Source: Piscinibacter aquaticus (GTDB lineage: Bacteria > Pseudomonadota > Gammaproteobacteria > Burkholderiales > Burkholderiaceae_C). Taken from it: 64,000 nucleotides of DNA. Below the pieces are notes generated by a model. That model had not been told where the DNA came from. It ran no database searches and saw nothing but the letters and a program-made list of their open reading frames with translations. Positions 8,527 to 20,484 of this stretch are shown in pieces. The stretch lies in the NCBI GenBank assembly GCA_007994965.1, contig VOPW01000001.1, positions 3,348,001 to 3,412,000 on the forward strand, given 5' to 3'. Position 1 is the first letter of the stretch. Each line of letters begins with the position of its first letter. The position numbers were made by a program, and so were the translations under genes.

Positions 8527-11171
8527 GGTCTCGTCTCCTCTTCTTGTGTCGTCTTCCAGGGCAGCTCGAAGCCGAAGCAGGCGCCCTGCCCCGGCGCCGA
8601 GCGCAACCACATGCGCCCGCCGAAATGCTCGACGATCTGCCGGCTGATCGGCAGCCCGAGGCCCGTGCCCTGCGGCCGGTTCGCCGCATCGCCACCTTGG
8701 CGGAATTTCTCGAAGACCAGTTGCTGCTGGTCAATCGGCACGCCCGGTCCGTTGTCCTGCACCTCGATGCGCGCGCCGCGGGCGTCGGCGGTGAGCGTGA
8801 CCGTCACGCGGCCCGATCCCACCGGCACGAACTTGGCCGCATTGGACAGCAGGTTGATCAGCACCTGCAGCAGCCGGTCGCGGTCGGCGTGCAGCAGCGG
8901 CACGCTGTCGGGCTGCTGCACCGTGACCATCGCGCCGCGCTCGCGGAAGGCCTCGCCGGTGGTCTGCACCGCGTGCGCGATCAGTTCGCGCAGGTCGATC
9001 GCCTCGTGCTGCCACTGCGCATGGCCCGATTCGATCTTGGCCATGTCGAGCACCTGGTTGACGAGGCGGCTCAGGCGCTCGGCCTCGGCGACCACGAGGC
9101 CGAGAAACTGCTGGCGCTGCTCGGTGTCCATCTGCGGGTCGTCGCGCATCAGTTCGGCAAAGGCGCGGATCGAGGTCAGCGGCGTGCGCAGCTCGTGCGT
9201 CACCGACGACATGAAATCGTCCTTGAGCCTGTCCAGGCTCTCCAGCTGGCGGTTCAGCGCCCGCACCTGCGAGGCTTCGTCGAGCATGCGCAGCAGGTCG
9301 TCGGGCGCGAGCGGCTCCTCTTCCACCACCGAGGCCATCACCGCACGCGCCGAAGCGCTGCCGATCGCGCCGGCGAGCTGCGTCTCGACGTGGTGCACCA
9401 GTGCCGCATCGGGCACGAGGCGCGCCGCATCGCCGCCGCTGCGCTTCGCGTAATCGGCGAACAGGCGTTCGGCCGGCTCGGCGCCGAGGAAGCGTGCCGC
9501 CAGCTGGCGCAATTCGTCCAGCTGCGCGCGGCCGCGCCAGAACACCGGCGAGCCGGCGCCGCGGGCCATCACGTCGACGAAACGCAGGGCTGGCTGGCCT
9601 CGCGCGCCGAGGGCGCACGCGCCAGCGAGACACCCACGTAGGCCGCGATGTTGGCCAGCAGCGTCCACAGCAGCGCGTGGGTCAGGCTGTCCAGGCCGCT
9701 CAGCCCGAACAGCTGCTCCGGCTTGAGCAGCGCGAGGCCGAAGGGGCCGTGGTCGAGGAAGCCGCGGTCCAGCCAGCCCGACTTGGCGATCGACGGCAGC
9801 AGCAGCGTCCAGACCCAGAGGGCGAAGCCGAGCGAGAGGCCGGCCAGCGCACCGGCCTTGGTGCCGCCCTTCCAGAACATGCCGCCGAGCAGCGCCGGCG
9901 CAAACTGCGCCACCGCCGCGAAGCTGATCAACCCGATGCTGACCAGCGCATAGGCCTCGCCGGCGATGCGGAAGTAGAGATAGCCCAGCAGCAGCAGCGC
10001 GACGATCACGATGCGCCGCACCGCCAGCGGCAGCGCGCTGAGGTCACCGGCGCTGCGCTGCTTCCAGCGCAGCAGCAGCGGCATCACCGGTCGTTGCTGA
10101 CCATGGTCGACACCGCGATCGCCTCGACGATGACCATGCCGGTGGCGGCCGAGAGGCCGCCGATGAAGGCCAGCAGCGCCAGCGCCGGCATGCCGCTGTC
10201 CAGCGGCAGCGAGAGCACGAAGGTCTCCGAATCGGCGCCACCGGGGCCGAAGTGCAGCAGCCCGCCGAGCGCGATCGGCAGCACGAACAGGTTGATCAGC
10301 AGCAGGTAGGCCGGGAAGGCCCAGGTGGCGCGTCGCACATGTCGCTCGTCGACGTTTTCCACCACCATCACCTGGAACTGGCGCGGCAGGAAGATCACCG
10401 AGAGCATGGCCAGCAGCGTCAATGCGGCCCACTGTCCCCCGGCAAACGTCGACTCCGCCCGAGGCCGGTGAGTGGCGCCAGCGGCGGTTCGGCCGCGGCA
10501 CGCGCGAAGATGTCGGCCGGCCCGTCGAAGAGGCCCCAGCAGACGAACGCGCCGACCGCGAGAAAGGCCAGCAGCTTCACCACCGATTCGGCCGCCACCG
10601 CTGCGACCATGCCTTCGTGGCGCTCGCTGCTGTCGAGGTGCCGCGTGCCGAAGGCCACCGTGAAGCCGGCCAGCGCCAGCGCGATGTACAGCGTGCTGTC
10701 GGCCCACCAGTGCGTGGCATGGCCGCTGCCGCCGGTGAGCACGGCCACGCCGCTGGCGATCGCCTTCAGTTGCAGCGCCACGTAGGGCAGGATGCCCACC
10801 AGCGCGATCAGCGTGACCAGCGCCGCCAGCGTGCGGCTCTTGCCGTAGCGGCTGGCGATGAAGTCGGCAATGGACGTGATGCGGTCGCGCCGCGCGATGC
10901 GGATCATCCGCCGCAGCACCGTACCGGCCAGCAGCAGCGCCAGCGTCGGGCCGAGGTAGATCGGCAGGAACCACAGGCCGGAGCTGGCCGCGCGGCCGAC
11001 GCTGCCGAAGTAGGTCCAGGCGGTGCAGTACACGCCCATCGACAGCGTGTAGACCCAGGCGTTGCCGATCACCGAGCGGCCCTCGCGCGCGCGCCGGTCG
11101 GCCCAGTGCGCCACCGCGAAGAGCAGCAGCAGGTAGGCGAACGAGGCGGCAAGGACCAGGGCCGGGCTCAT
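8523..11171 (-). CDS. Sodium:solute symporter-histidine kinase fusion (CrbS-like, frame broken)
   Basis: About 883 residues. The N-terminal 550 residues form an SLC5/SSSF symporter-like membrane domain (MGVYCTAWTYFGSVGRAASS, QFQVMVVENVDERH, GGMFWKGGTKAGALAG). After a linker comes a full histidine kinase: H box SVTHELRTPLTSIRAFAEL, N box LINLLSNAAKF, G boxes DNGPGVP and GTGLGLPIS. This is the architecture of CrbS, the acetate-response sensor kinase of Vibrio and Pseudomonas. Breaks lie near 10440, 10087 (ACCTGG repairs it) and 9600 (CCAGG repairs it). It overlaps the small membrane gene upstream and the CheY gene downstream. Probably senses or transports a small carboxylate; acetate is the best guess from neighbours. 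Confidence 0.87.
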
Positions 11172-11377
11172 GGTCCGTCGTCGTCTTCAGGCGCCTCGGC
11201 CACCCAGGCCGCGAGGGCGATGAGCAGCGCCCATCCGGCGAACAGCGCCAGCGGCAGCAGCGGGAGGCCGAAGACCGTCACCGGCCGGTCCCACAGCGTC
11301 AGCAGCGGGAAGTTGAGCAGCGCCCAGCCAGCGGCGAACAGGGCGACGAGGCGTTGCTGGCGAAGGCGCTCGATCAT
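11168..11377 (-). CDS. Small two-helix membrane protein
   Basis: A 69-residue protein with two hydrophobic segments (about 10-28 and 36-58) and an acidic end (EAPEDDDGP). A strong ribosome site, GGAGG, lies eight bases before the ATG. Its stop overlaps the start of the symporter-kinase (ATGA), a layout like small subunits that accompany SSSF transporters. Probably a subunit or folding partner of the kinase membrane domain; this is inferred from position and topology only. Confidence 0.75.
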   Translation of the reverse strand: MIERLRQQRLVALFAAGWALLNFPLLTLWDRPVTVFGLPLLPLALFAGWALLIALAAWVAEAPEDDDGP

Positions 11378-11389
11378 CGCCGCGACCTC

Positions 11390-12804
11390 CTACAGCGCGT
11401 CGAGCCGGAAGCGCTGGCGCAGCAGCGCGCGGAAGCGCTTGTTGATCGCCAGCGCATCCTTGAACTGGTCGCGGTCCATCGTGCTGAGGTCCGACGGGCG
11501 CACGAGGTTGGTCGGCGCCTCGCCGGCGGCGCGCTGGCGCAGCTGGTGGCGCAGCTTCAGGCCCATCAGGTAGTGCAGTGCCTCGACCAGGTCGCGGCCC
11601 AGCGCGGCATCGAGCACGCCGCGCTCGACGAGGCGCCGCACGCGCTCGGCCGTGCCGCTGTCGGCCACGCCCTGCTGCAGCGCCAGTGCGCGCACGCCGT
11701 GCACGATCGGGAAGGTGCCGAGCTTCTTCAGGTCCAGCGGCTGCTCGTCGCTGCGCGCGGTGAGCTTGAGCCACCAGCTCTGCGGCTCGTCGAACTGGTC
11801 GGCCGCGGCGGCGAAGCGCGCGAAGAAGGCATCGCTGCCGGCCAGCAGCTTTCGCAGGTGCTCACGCGCCTCGGAAAGCAGCGATTCGTCACCAGCCACC
11901 GCGGCGGCATCGAAGAAGATCGCCGGTGCATCGGCCCGTCACTTCCCGGGCCATGCACCCACTCGGCCAGCGTCTGGCGAAAGCGCGCCACGCTGCAGCG
12001 CCAGAGCGGCTCGGTCAGCATGATGCCGCCCGGGCACGGCGGGTAGCCGAAGGCGGCGAGCGCCTCGTGGAAGCGCTGCGCGCTGGCCTCGAGGTCGGCG
12101 TGCTCGAAGCCGTCGCGCACCAGCAGCGCGTTGTCCTGGTCGGTCTTGAGGATCTGCTCGCCACGGCCCTCGCTGCCCATCACCAGCAGGCAGGTGTTGG
12201 CCACGACCTCGGCCGGCGCCACCAGGCCCCAGGCGCGTGCGAACAGCCGGTGGTTGAGTTCGTTGACGAGCCTCGCGATGCGCTCGATCTTGATGCCGCC
12301 GTCGTTGAGCAGTTCGACCATCGCATCGACGCGCCGCGCCGCGGCGGCGAGTTCGTCGATGCTGTGCGCCTCGTCGATCTGCACCGCGACGATGTGCGAA
12401 TGGTTGGCCACGAAGCTGACCAGATCGAGCTGGCCGAGCACGCCCAGCACCGCGCCGCGGTCGCGCACCAGCAGCCGGTGCACGCGGTGGCGCACCATCA
12501 GCCACAGCGCCTCGAACAGCTCGGCGTCGGCATCGACCTCGATCAGCCCGAAGCGCGACACCTCGCGCACCGCCAGCTGCGCCGGCGGCGTCTCGCGCAG
12601 CAGCGCGTCGCGCAGATCGGTGGTGGTGAAGATGCCGAGCCGCTCGGCATCGGTGACCAGCGCGCTGGTCAGCCCCTGCGCCGACATCAACCGGCACACC
12701 GAGACCAGATCGAGACCGCCGTCGACGTAGAACGGCTTGCGCACGTAGGCATCGCGCACGCGCGCGGTGACGAGCGACAGCATCTCGCGCTGGGATTCGG
12801 ACAT
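11390..12804 (-). CDS. CBS-pair and DUF294 putative nucleotidyltransferase (frame broken)
   Basis: About 470 residues. Two CBS motifs lie at about residues 15-135 (VCRLMSAQGLTSALVTD and HRVHRLLVRDRG). The DUF294 nucleotidyltransferase domain follows, with the GlnD-like motif MGSEGRGEQILKTDQDNALL and the C-terminal DUF294 region ending RALLRQRFRLDAL. Proteins of this type commonly sit beside ActP and SSSF-kinase genes; they may sense adenylates and uridylylate or adenylylate a partner. One break near 11932 is repaired by CACCTGG. It stands between actP (93-base gap) and the small membrane gene (12-base gap). Confidence 0.85.
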
Positions 12805-12897
12805 GGCCGGCCGGAAGCAAGAACGGGACTGCAGGCAGTGTGCCCGCAGCCCCGTGGGGGCGGCTTGAGGTTTCTCGTGCCGCCGATCAGCCGTGGA

Positions 12898-14631
12898 TCA
12901 GTGACCGGAGGCCGCTGCCGCGCCGATGCCCGTCTCCGAGCGCACCTGCTGGGCGAGGAAGCCGGCGCGGTCGGCCTTGGCGCGTGCGCCGCGGTCGAGC
13001 ACCGAGAACAGCCAGATGCCGACGAAGCCGATGGTCATCGAGAACAGCGCCGGCGAGGTGTAGGGGAACAGCGCCGAACCCTTCGGGTTGCCGAGCGTGG
13101 CTTCCCACACCGAGGGCGAGACCACGGTCAGCGCCACCGACGAGATCAGGCCGAGGAAGCCGCCGATCACCGCACCCTTGGTGGTGCAGTCCTTCCACAG
13201 CACGCTCATGAAGAGCACCGGGAAGTTGGCCGAGGCCGCGATCGCGAAGGCCAGCGAGACCATGAAGGCGATGTTCTGCTTCTCGAAGGCGATGCCCAGC
13301 ACCACCGCGATGGCGCCGAGCGCCAGCGTGGTGATCTTGGAGACGCGCAGCTCGGCCGCGCTGTCGGCCGGCCCTTCTTGATGACCGTGGCGTAGATGTC
13401 GTGCGACACCGCCGAGGCACCCGAGAGCGTCAGGCCGGCCACCACCGCGAGGATGGTCGCGAAGGCCACCGCCGAGATGAAGCCGAGGAACACGTTGCCG
13501 CCCACCGCGTTGGCGGTGGATGGCCGCCATGTTGCCGCCGCCGAGCAGGCCGCCCTTGGCGTCGAGGAACTGCGGGTTGGTCAGCACGAAGGTGATCGCG
13601 CCGAAGCCGATGATGAAGGTCAGCAGGTAGAAGTAGCCGATCCAGCCGGTGGCCCACATCACGCTCTTGCGCGCTTCCTTCGCCGAAGGCACGGTGAAGA
13701 AGCGCATCAGGATGTGCGGCAGGCCGGCGGTGCCGAACATCAGCGCCATGCCGAAGCTGATCGCCGAGATCGGGTCCTTCACGAAGTTGCCGGGGCCCAT
13801 GATCGACTGGCCGATCTTGGCGGCCTCCTCGGCCGTCTTGCCGCCGTTGACGGCGAGGTCGGCCTTGATCTGCACGGCCTTGGCGAACATGGCCTCGGGG
13901 CTGAAGCCGAAGTTCCACATCACCATGAAGGCCATGAAGGTCGCGCCGCCGAGCAGCAGGCAGGCCTTGATGATCTGCACCCAGGTGGTGGCGGTCATGC
14001 CGCCGAACAGCACGTAGACCATCATCAGCGCACCGACGATGACCACGGCGATCCAGTACTCCAGGCCGAACAGCAGCTTGATGAGCTGGCCCGCGCCGAC
14101 CATCTGCGCGATCAGGTAGAACGCGACGACGACCAGCGTGCCCGAGGCCGCGAAGATGCGCACCGGCTTCTGCTCGAAGCGGAAGGCGGCCACGTCGGCG
14201 AAGGTGAACTTGCCGAGGTTGCGCAGCCGCTCGGCCATCAGGAAGGTGATGACCGGCCAGCCGACCAGGAAGCCGATGGAGTAGATCAGGCCGTCGAAGC
14301 CCGAGGCCATCACCGCGGCCGAGATGCCGAGGAAGGAGGCTGCCGACATGTAGTCGCCGGCGATCGCCGGGCCGTTCTGGAAGCCGGTGATGCCGCCGCC
14401 GGCGGTGTAGAAGTCGGCCGCGCTCTTGGTGCGCGCGGCGGCCCACTTGGTGATGAACAGCGTGGCGATCACGAAGATGCCGAACATGCCGATGGCCGTC
14501 CAGTTGGTGGCCTGCTTCTGCGCCTGGCCGAGGTCGGCGCCGGCGGCCAGCGCCGCACCGGCGGCGCCCATCAGCGCGGCCACGGTCAGCACGCGGCGGG
14601 CGGTGTCGCGGAATTGGATGGAGCGGCTCAT
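12898..14631 (-). CDS. actP: Acetate/solute:cation symporter ActP (frame broken)
   Basis: About 578 residues of the SSSF family with a signal-like N-terminus ([20 protein letters not shown]) and about 13 membrane helices. Diagnostic stretches include [53 protein letters not shown] and [19 protein letters not shown]. ActP imports acetate and related short-chain acids. Breaks near 13514 and 13372 disappear if CCTGG is restored at each. The start overlaps the yjcH stop (ATGA), the usual yjcH-actP pairing. It heads the group of sensor genes downstream. Confidence 0.92.
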   Translation of the reverse strand: MSRSIQFRDTARRVLTVAALMGAAGAALAAGADLGQAQKQATNWTAIGMFGIFVIATLFITKWAAARTKSAADFYTAGGGITGFQNGPAIAGDYMSAASFLGISAAVMASGFDGLIYSIGFLVGWPVITFLMAERLRNLGKFTFADVAAFRFEQKPVRIFAASGTLVVVAFYLIAQMVGAGQLIKLLFGLEYWIAVVIVGALMMVYVLFGGMTATTWVQIIKACLLLGGATFMAFMVMWNFGFSPEAMFAKAVQIKADLAVNGGKTAEEAAKIGQSIMGPGNFVKDPISAISFGMALMFGTAGLPHILMRFFTVPSAKEARKSVMWATGWIGYFYLLTFIIGFGAITFVLTNPQFLDAKGGLLGGGNMAAIHRQRGGRQRVPRLHLGGGLRDHPRGGGRPDALGCLGGVARHLRHGHQEGPADSAAELRVSKITTLALGAIAVVLGIAFEKQNIAFMVSLAFAIAASANFPVLFMSVLWKDCTTKGAVIGGFLGLISSVALTVVSPSVWEATLGNPKGSALFPYTSPALFSMTIGFVGIWLFSVLDRGARAKADRAGFLAQQVRSETGIGAAAASGH

Positions 14632-14936
14632 TTCAGCACCCCCTTGCGCACGGCCTCGGTCAGTTCGTCGTACTGGCTGTTGGCGCGCAGCACGTAGAAG
14701 GCGGTGATCACCACGGTGAACACGATCACGCCGAAGCCGATGGGAATGCCCATCGTCATCACGCCTTCGCCCAGGCGCTGCGACAGGAAGGGCTTGTTGA
14801 AGGCCACCAGCAGGATGAAGCCGTAGTACACGACCATCATCGCCAGCGTGAGCCACCAGCCGAACGCCGAGCGCTTGGCCTTGAGCTCCAGGTATTTGGG
14901 GTGGGTCGAGATCTTTCGGACCAGATCGTCTTCCAT
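14628..14936 (-). CDS. yjcH: DUF485 membrane protein YjcH
   Basis: A 102-residue DUF485 protein, the small partner nearly always encoded before ActP. It has two helices (about 27-47 and 62-84), the motif [20 protein letters not shown], and ends [22 protein letters not shown] precedes the ATG with good spacing. Its stop overlaps the actP start. Intact. Presumably stabilises or modulates ActP. Confidence 0.93.
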   Translation of the reverse strand: MEDDLVRKISTHPKYLELKAKRSAFGWWLTLAMMVVYYGFILLVAFNKPFLSQRLGEGVMTMGIPIGFGVIVFTVVITAFYVLRANSQYDELTEAVRKGVLK

Positions 14937-14973
14937 GGTGTCGTCTCCTCACACGGTCGCGGCTCCGGCGGAG

Positions 14974-14998
14974 CCCTGCGTGCATATTCCACGCAGGG
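14974..14998. promoter_or_regulatory. Inverted repeat upstream of yjcH-actP
   Basis: Perfect 9-bp arms CCCTGCGTG (14974-14982) and CACGCAGGG (14990-14998) flank the AT-rich spacer CATATTC. It lies 38 bases before the yjcH start, in the only intergenic space in front of the acetate operon. It may be an operator or a leader hairpin; no regulator can be named. Confidence 0.45.
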
Positions 14999-15089
14999 AC
15001 TGACCCTGCGATGACGCGAAGCCAACGCCGGCTGACGCCGAACTGAAGTGAAACTGACGGCGCGAGAGGAGCGCTTGACTTTCGTCAGC

Positions 15090-15734
15090 TCAGCCGCGCA
15101 CGACACCCGGCCGCGCGCGGGCGGCCTCGTCCCAGGCGGGGCCGTCGAACCCCGGCATCGCCGCGCAGGTAGGCGGCGAGCATCTCGAGTGCATCGAGGC
15201 CCCAGAAGAGGCGGCCATCGACCTCGATCGTCGGCACGCCGAAGATGCCCTTGGCCAGGGCCTGGGCAGTGCGGTCTTTGAGTTGCTGCTTGACGTCCTC
15301 GCCCTCGGGGTCACGCGCGGGCGCGAGTGTCTCGCGCAGGGCCGCGAGGCGCGCCGGCGCGTTGGCATCGGCCCCCTCGCCGCGCCACGCATGGTGCAGC
15401 ACGCGTTCGCACTGCCAGCGGCTGGGCGTGCGGCCCTCCGGCGCGGCGGCGTGAAGCAGGCGCAGCAGCGCGAGCGGGTTGAACGGGTGCTGCGCCGGCG
15501 TGGCGATCGGAATGCCGAGCCGGTGTGCGGCCCAGGCCACTGGCGGAAGGTCCAGGCGCGCTTCGGTTCGATCTCGGCCGGCCCCTTCTGGCCCCACTGC
15601 TTGAGCAGGCCGGCGAACAGGATCGGCTGGTAGTCGACGCGGTAGCTCAGCCCCTCGAGCGCCTGCGGCAGGCGCTCGAAGGCGAGGTAGGCATACGGCG
15701 ATACCGGATCGAACCAGAAGACGAGGTGCTTCAC
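15090..15734 (-). CDS. DsbA-fold 2-hydroxychromene-2-carboxylate isomerase family protein (frame broken)
   Basis: About 214 residues of the DsbA/HCCA-isomerase family: N-terminal FWFDPVSPYAYLAFE and C-terminal GIFGVPTIEVDGRLFWGLDAL are family motifs. These are glutathione-dependent isomerases or related thioredoxin-fold proteins. The start is GTG at 15734, overlapping the upstream stop as GTGA. Breaks near 15545 (CCAGG repairs) and 15155 (CCTGG repairs). It is the last gene of the HMG-CoA lyase run. A second family member lies at 24710-25321. Substrate unknown. Confidence 0.82.
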   Translation of the reverse strand: MKHLVFWFDPVSPYAYLAFERLPQALEGLSYRVDYQPILFAGLLKQWGQKGPAEIEPKRAWTFRQWPGPHTGSAFRSPRRRSTRSTRSRCCACFTPPRRRAARPAAGSANACCTMRGAARGPMPTRRRASRPCARHSRPRVTPRARTSSSNSKTALPRPWPRASSACRRSRSMAASSGASMHSRCSPPTCAAMPGFDGPAWDEAARARPGVVRG

Positions 15735-15940
15735 TGCCGGCCGCCCTTCATCGCCGCGAGAACTTCGCGGCGCTGCGGCAGCAGTTGCCAGACGCGGCGC
15801 TTGGCGCCATCGTCCATCGTCGACCAGCCGGCGATCTCGTCGATCGTGCGCAGGCAACCCTCGCACCAGCCGCTGCGCGCATCCATCTTGCACACGCTGA
15901 TGCAAGGCGAGGGAACGGCAGACGACATCGGCCGGCTCAT
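15731..15940 (-). CDS. DUF1289 small protein
   Basis: A 69-residue DUF1289 protein with the family cysteine pattern CISVCKMD and WCEGCLRT (four cysteines, likely binding a metal or Fe-S cluster) followed by TIDEIAGWSTM. Start and stop overlap both neighbours (ATGA before, GTGA after), so it is translationally coupled. The function of the family is not established. Intact. Confidence 0.9.
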   Translation of the reverse strand: MSRPMSSAVPSPCISVCKMDARSGWCEGCLRTIDEIAGWSTMDDGAKRRVWQLLPQRREVLAAMKGGRQ

Positions 15941-16428
15941 GCCTGCACCACGTCGGCCACCGGCGCGCCGGTGAGCGCCTCGAGCTGCGCCGGGCTCAAT
16001 CGGAAGACGCCGTTCGGGTGCCCGGCCGCCGCCCAGATCTCGTCGAAGCGGAACAGCTCGCGGTCGATCAGCGTGACGGGCGGCGTGGCATGGGCCAGCG
16101 GCGACACGCCGCCGATCGTGAAGCCGGTGCGGGCCTTGACGAAGTCGGCATCGGCGCGGCCGAGGGCGCCGACGATCGCGGCTACCTTCTTCTCGTCGAC
16201 ACGCTTGTCGCCCGAGGTCACCACCAGCACCGCCACCTCGTCGGCCTTGCGGCGGAAGATCACGCTCTTGGCGATCTGCCCGACCTGCACGCCGAGGGCC
16301 TCCGCGGCTTCCTGCGAGGTGCGCGCCGAGACCTCCAGCCACAGCGGCTCGTGCGGATGGCCCCGCTCGGCGAGCGCTCGCGCCACGCGCTGGAAGCCTT
16401 CCGGCCGTTCGTTCAGCACCGCGCTCAT
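15937..16428 (-). CDS. YbaK/ProX-type aminoacyl-tRNA deacylase domain protein
   Basis: A 163-residue single-domain member of the YbaK/ProXp editing family, which hydrolyses mischarged tRNA (Ala, Cys or Ser from wrong tRNAs). It shows GQIAKSVIFRRKADEVAVLV, GDKRVDEKKVAA and the loop GFTIGGVSPLAHATP, which surrounds the catalytic Lys region (AKS). Coupled to the HMG-CoA lyase upstream by ATGA and to DUF1289 downstream. Which tRNA it edits cannot be told from sequence. Intact. Confidence 0.88.
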   Translation of the reverse strand: MSAVLNERPEGFQRVARALAERGHPHEPLWLEVSARTSQEAAEALGVQVGQIAKSVIFRRKADEVAVLVVTSGDKRVDEKKVAAIVGALGRADADFVKARTGFTIGGVSPLAHATPPVTLIDRELFRFDEIWAAAGHPNGVFRLSPAQLEALTGAPVADVVQA

Positions 16429-17337
16429 GCGGCAGCCCTCTCGCGCTTGGCCAGCAATGCCTTGCCGGCGCGCGACACCGGCGGCCGGCCGAGCACCTCG
16501 GAGATGAAGGCGCCGGCATCGACCAGCGCATCGAGGTCGATCCCGGTCTCGATGCCCAGGCCGTTGAGCATGAACACCACGTCTTCGGTGGCCACGTTGC
16601 CGGTGGCGCCCTTGGCATAGGGGCAGCCACCGAGGCCGGCCACGCTGGTGTCGAAGTGGTGGATGCCCACCTCCAGGCAGGCGTAGATGTTGGCCAGCGC
16701 GGCCGTAGGTGTCGTGGAAGTGGCCGCTGACCTCGGCGAGCGGGAAGTGCTTCAGCGCCCGCTCCATCGCGGCCTGCACACGCTTCGGCGTGCCCACGCC
16801 GATGGTGTCAGCGATGCCGCAGTGGTCGACGCCGATGGCCTTCATCAGCTTCACCACGTTCTCGACCTCGTCGGGCGTGACCTCGCCCTGGTACGGGCAG
16901 CCGAGCGCGCACGACACGGCCGCGCGCACCTTCAGCCCGGCCGCATGGGCCTGTGCCACGACCGGCGCGAAGCGCTCCACCGATTCGGCGATCGAGCAGT
17001 TGATGTTGCGCTGGCTGAAGGCCTCGCTGGCCGCGCCGAATACCACCACCTCGTCGGGGCGGGTCGGCAGCGCGGCCTCCAGGCCCTTCAGGTTGGGAGT
17101 GAGCACCGAGTAGCGCACGCCGGGCAGCCGTGTGATGTCAGCCATCACTTGCGCGTTGTCGGCCATCTGCGGCACCCATTTCGGGCTGACGAAGCTCGTC
17201 ACCTCGATCTCGCGCAGGCCCGCCGCCTGCAGCCGGTGCACCAGCTCGACCTTGTGCGCCGTGGCCACCGGCTGCTTCTCGTTCTGCAATCCGTCACGCG
17301 GGCCGACGTCGACGATGCGCACAGTCGAAGGAATCAT
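16425..17337 (-). CDS. liuE: Hydroxymethylglutaryl-CoA lyase (LiuE, frame broken)
   Basis: About 305 residues. Cleaves HMG-CoA to acetyl-CoA and acetoacetate, the last step of leucine breakdown. Family motifs: VGPRDGLQNEKQ (metal-binding Asp), HFHDTYG (metal-binding His pair region), and the active-site loop GLGGCPYAKGATGNVATED with the catalytic Cys. A net two-base loss near 16706 is repaired if GGCCTGGCG is restored. The first Met is taken at 17337; a TTG six codons upstream is an alternative, and neither has a strong ribosome site. It leads an overlapped gene run and lies downstream of liuD across one convergent gene. Confidence 0.92.
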
Positions 17338-17390
17338 GAAAAAGTTCTCGTGCAAATGGGCAGGATCAGCGCGTTTCCCCGTGGCTAGGG

Positions 17391-17811
17391 ATGGTGGTCA
17401 CGACTCTGATACAGGAAGATACAAGCATTCGATCAGGAATGCCCTTGGACACCGCGACCCGCCTCCGTCTCGCCACCCGCATCCATTTTGCGCTGCTGCG
17501 TCATTACGGGCAGAAAGTGGAGATCAGCGCGCTGATGAAGACCGAGGGTGAGGTGCGCGAGGCGATCTGGGTCTGCGAAGCCTCGGGCGACAGTGAACTC
17601 GCTGCGATGGCCCGGCAGCTTCGCATGGCCAACGAGGCGCCGGCCACCGGCACGGTGGTGCAGGACACGATGGCTCTGGTCGGGCGACACCTCCGGCTTC
17701 GGCGTGTCGCGCCCGCCGGAACTCGATGCGAAGCCTGAGCCCGCCGCGGCATCGAGCCGTTGGCTCAAGCCCTCCAGCTGGATGCGCCGCGGCGCCGCGC
17801 GCCAGAGCTGA
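17391..17811 (+). CDS. Hypothetical protein, about 120-140 residues
   Basis: A gene on the plus strand between liuE and liuD, which both run the other way. The likely product contains TRIHFALLRHYGQKVEISALM, EAIWVCEASGDSELAAMARQ and an end rich in Pro, Ala and Arg. The two possible starts are ATG 17391 and ATG 17439. One break near 17690 joins the two halves. I do not recognise the family; some Burkholderiales encode similar short proteins here. It shares the divergent promoter space with liuE. Confidence 0.6.
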
Positions 17812-17818
17812 GGCCACC

Positions 17819-19849
<2,031 letters not shown>

Positions 19850-19859
19850 GAACGAAGCC

Positions 19860-20476
19860 TCAGGCGGAAGACGGATTGCCGCGCACCAGAGCCGCGGCAC
19901 GGCGCGCAAGCGCACGAAGGAACTTGGCGAAGACGACGATCAGCGCGATGGCGACCACCAGCGCGATCACCAGCACGATGGCCAGCACGACGGGATGCGT
20001 CCACGACAGCCATAGCGCCACCGGGACGAAGGCATCGCCAAGCAGCGACAGGCCGATGTTCGAGAACGGCTCGGGCGAGGTATTGGCCGCGGCGCGCGTG
20101 GTGGCCTTGGCGACGTGGCTGGTGGCGGCCAGCGTGCCGCCCATCAGCGCCGCGGCCATCGCCCAGGTGGCCTGATCGGCGCCGAAGACGGATGCGGCCA
20201 GCGCCGCACCGGCCGGGATGCGCACGACGGTGTGCACCAGATCCCACAGCGTATCGACGCCGGGAATCTTGTCGGCGAAGAACTCGACGAAGAGCATGAA
20301 GCCGCTCGCGCCCAGCATCGCCGGATGCTGCAGCACCTTCAGGCCTTGCGGCAGTTCGACCCAGCCGAAGAAGCCGGCGATGCCGGTGAGGAACACCACC
20401 GGTACAGGCGCATGCCGCTGGCCCAGCCGAGGGCGGCGGCGATCGCGATGAGTTGGGCGGTGTCGAGCGCTGGCAT
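19860..20476 (-). CDS. DUF4126 integral membrane protein (frame broken)
   Basis: About 205 residues with roughly five membrane helices, family DUF4126. Recognisable parts are LGWASGMRLY, the conserved FFADKIPGVDTLWDLVHTVV, and a Gly/Ala-rich GGTLAATSHVAKATTRAAAN. One break near 20405 is repaired by TACCTGG. Function is unknown. It is sandwiched between the crotonase and liuD genes of the leucine operon with gaps of 8-10 bases, so it is almost certainly co-transcribed with them. Confidence 0.82.
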
Positions 20477-20484
20477 CGGTGGGC

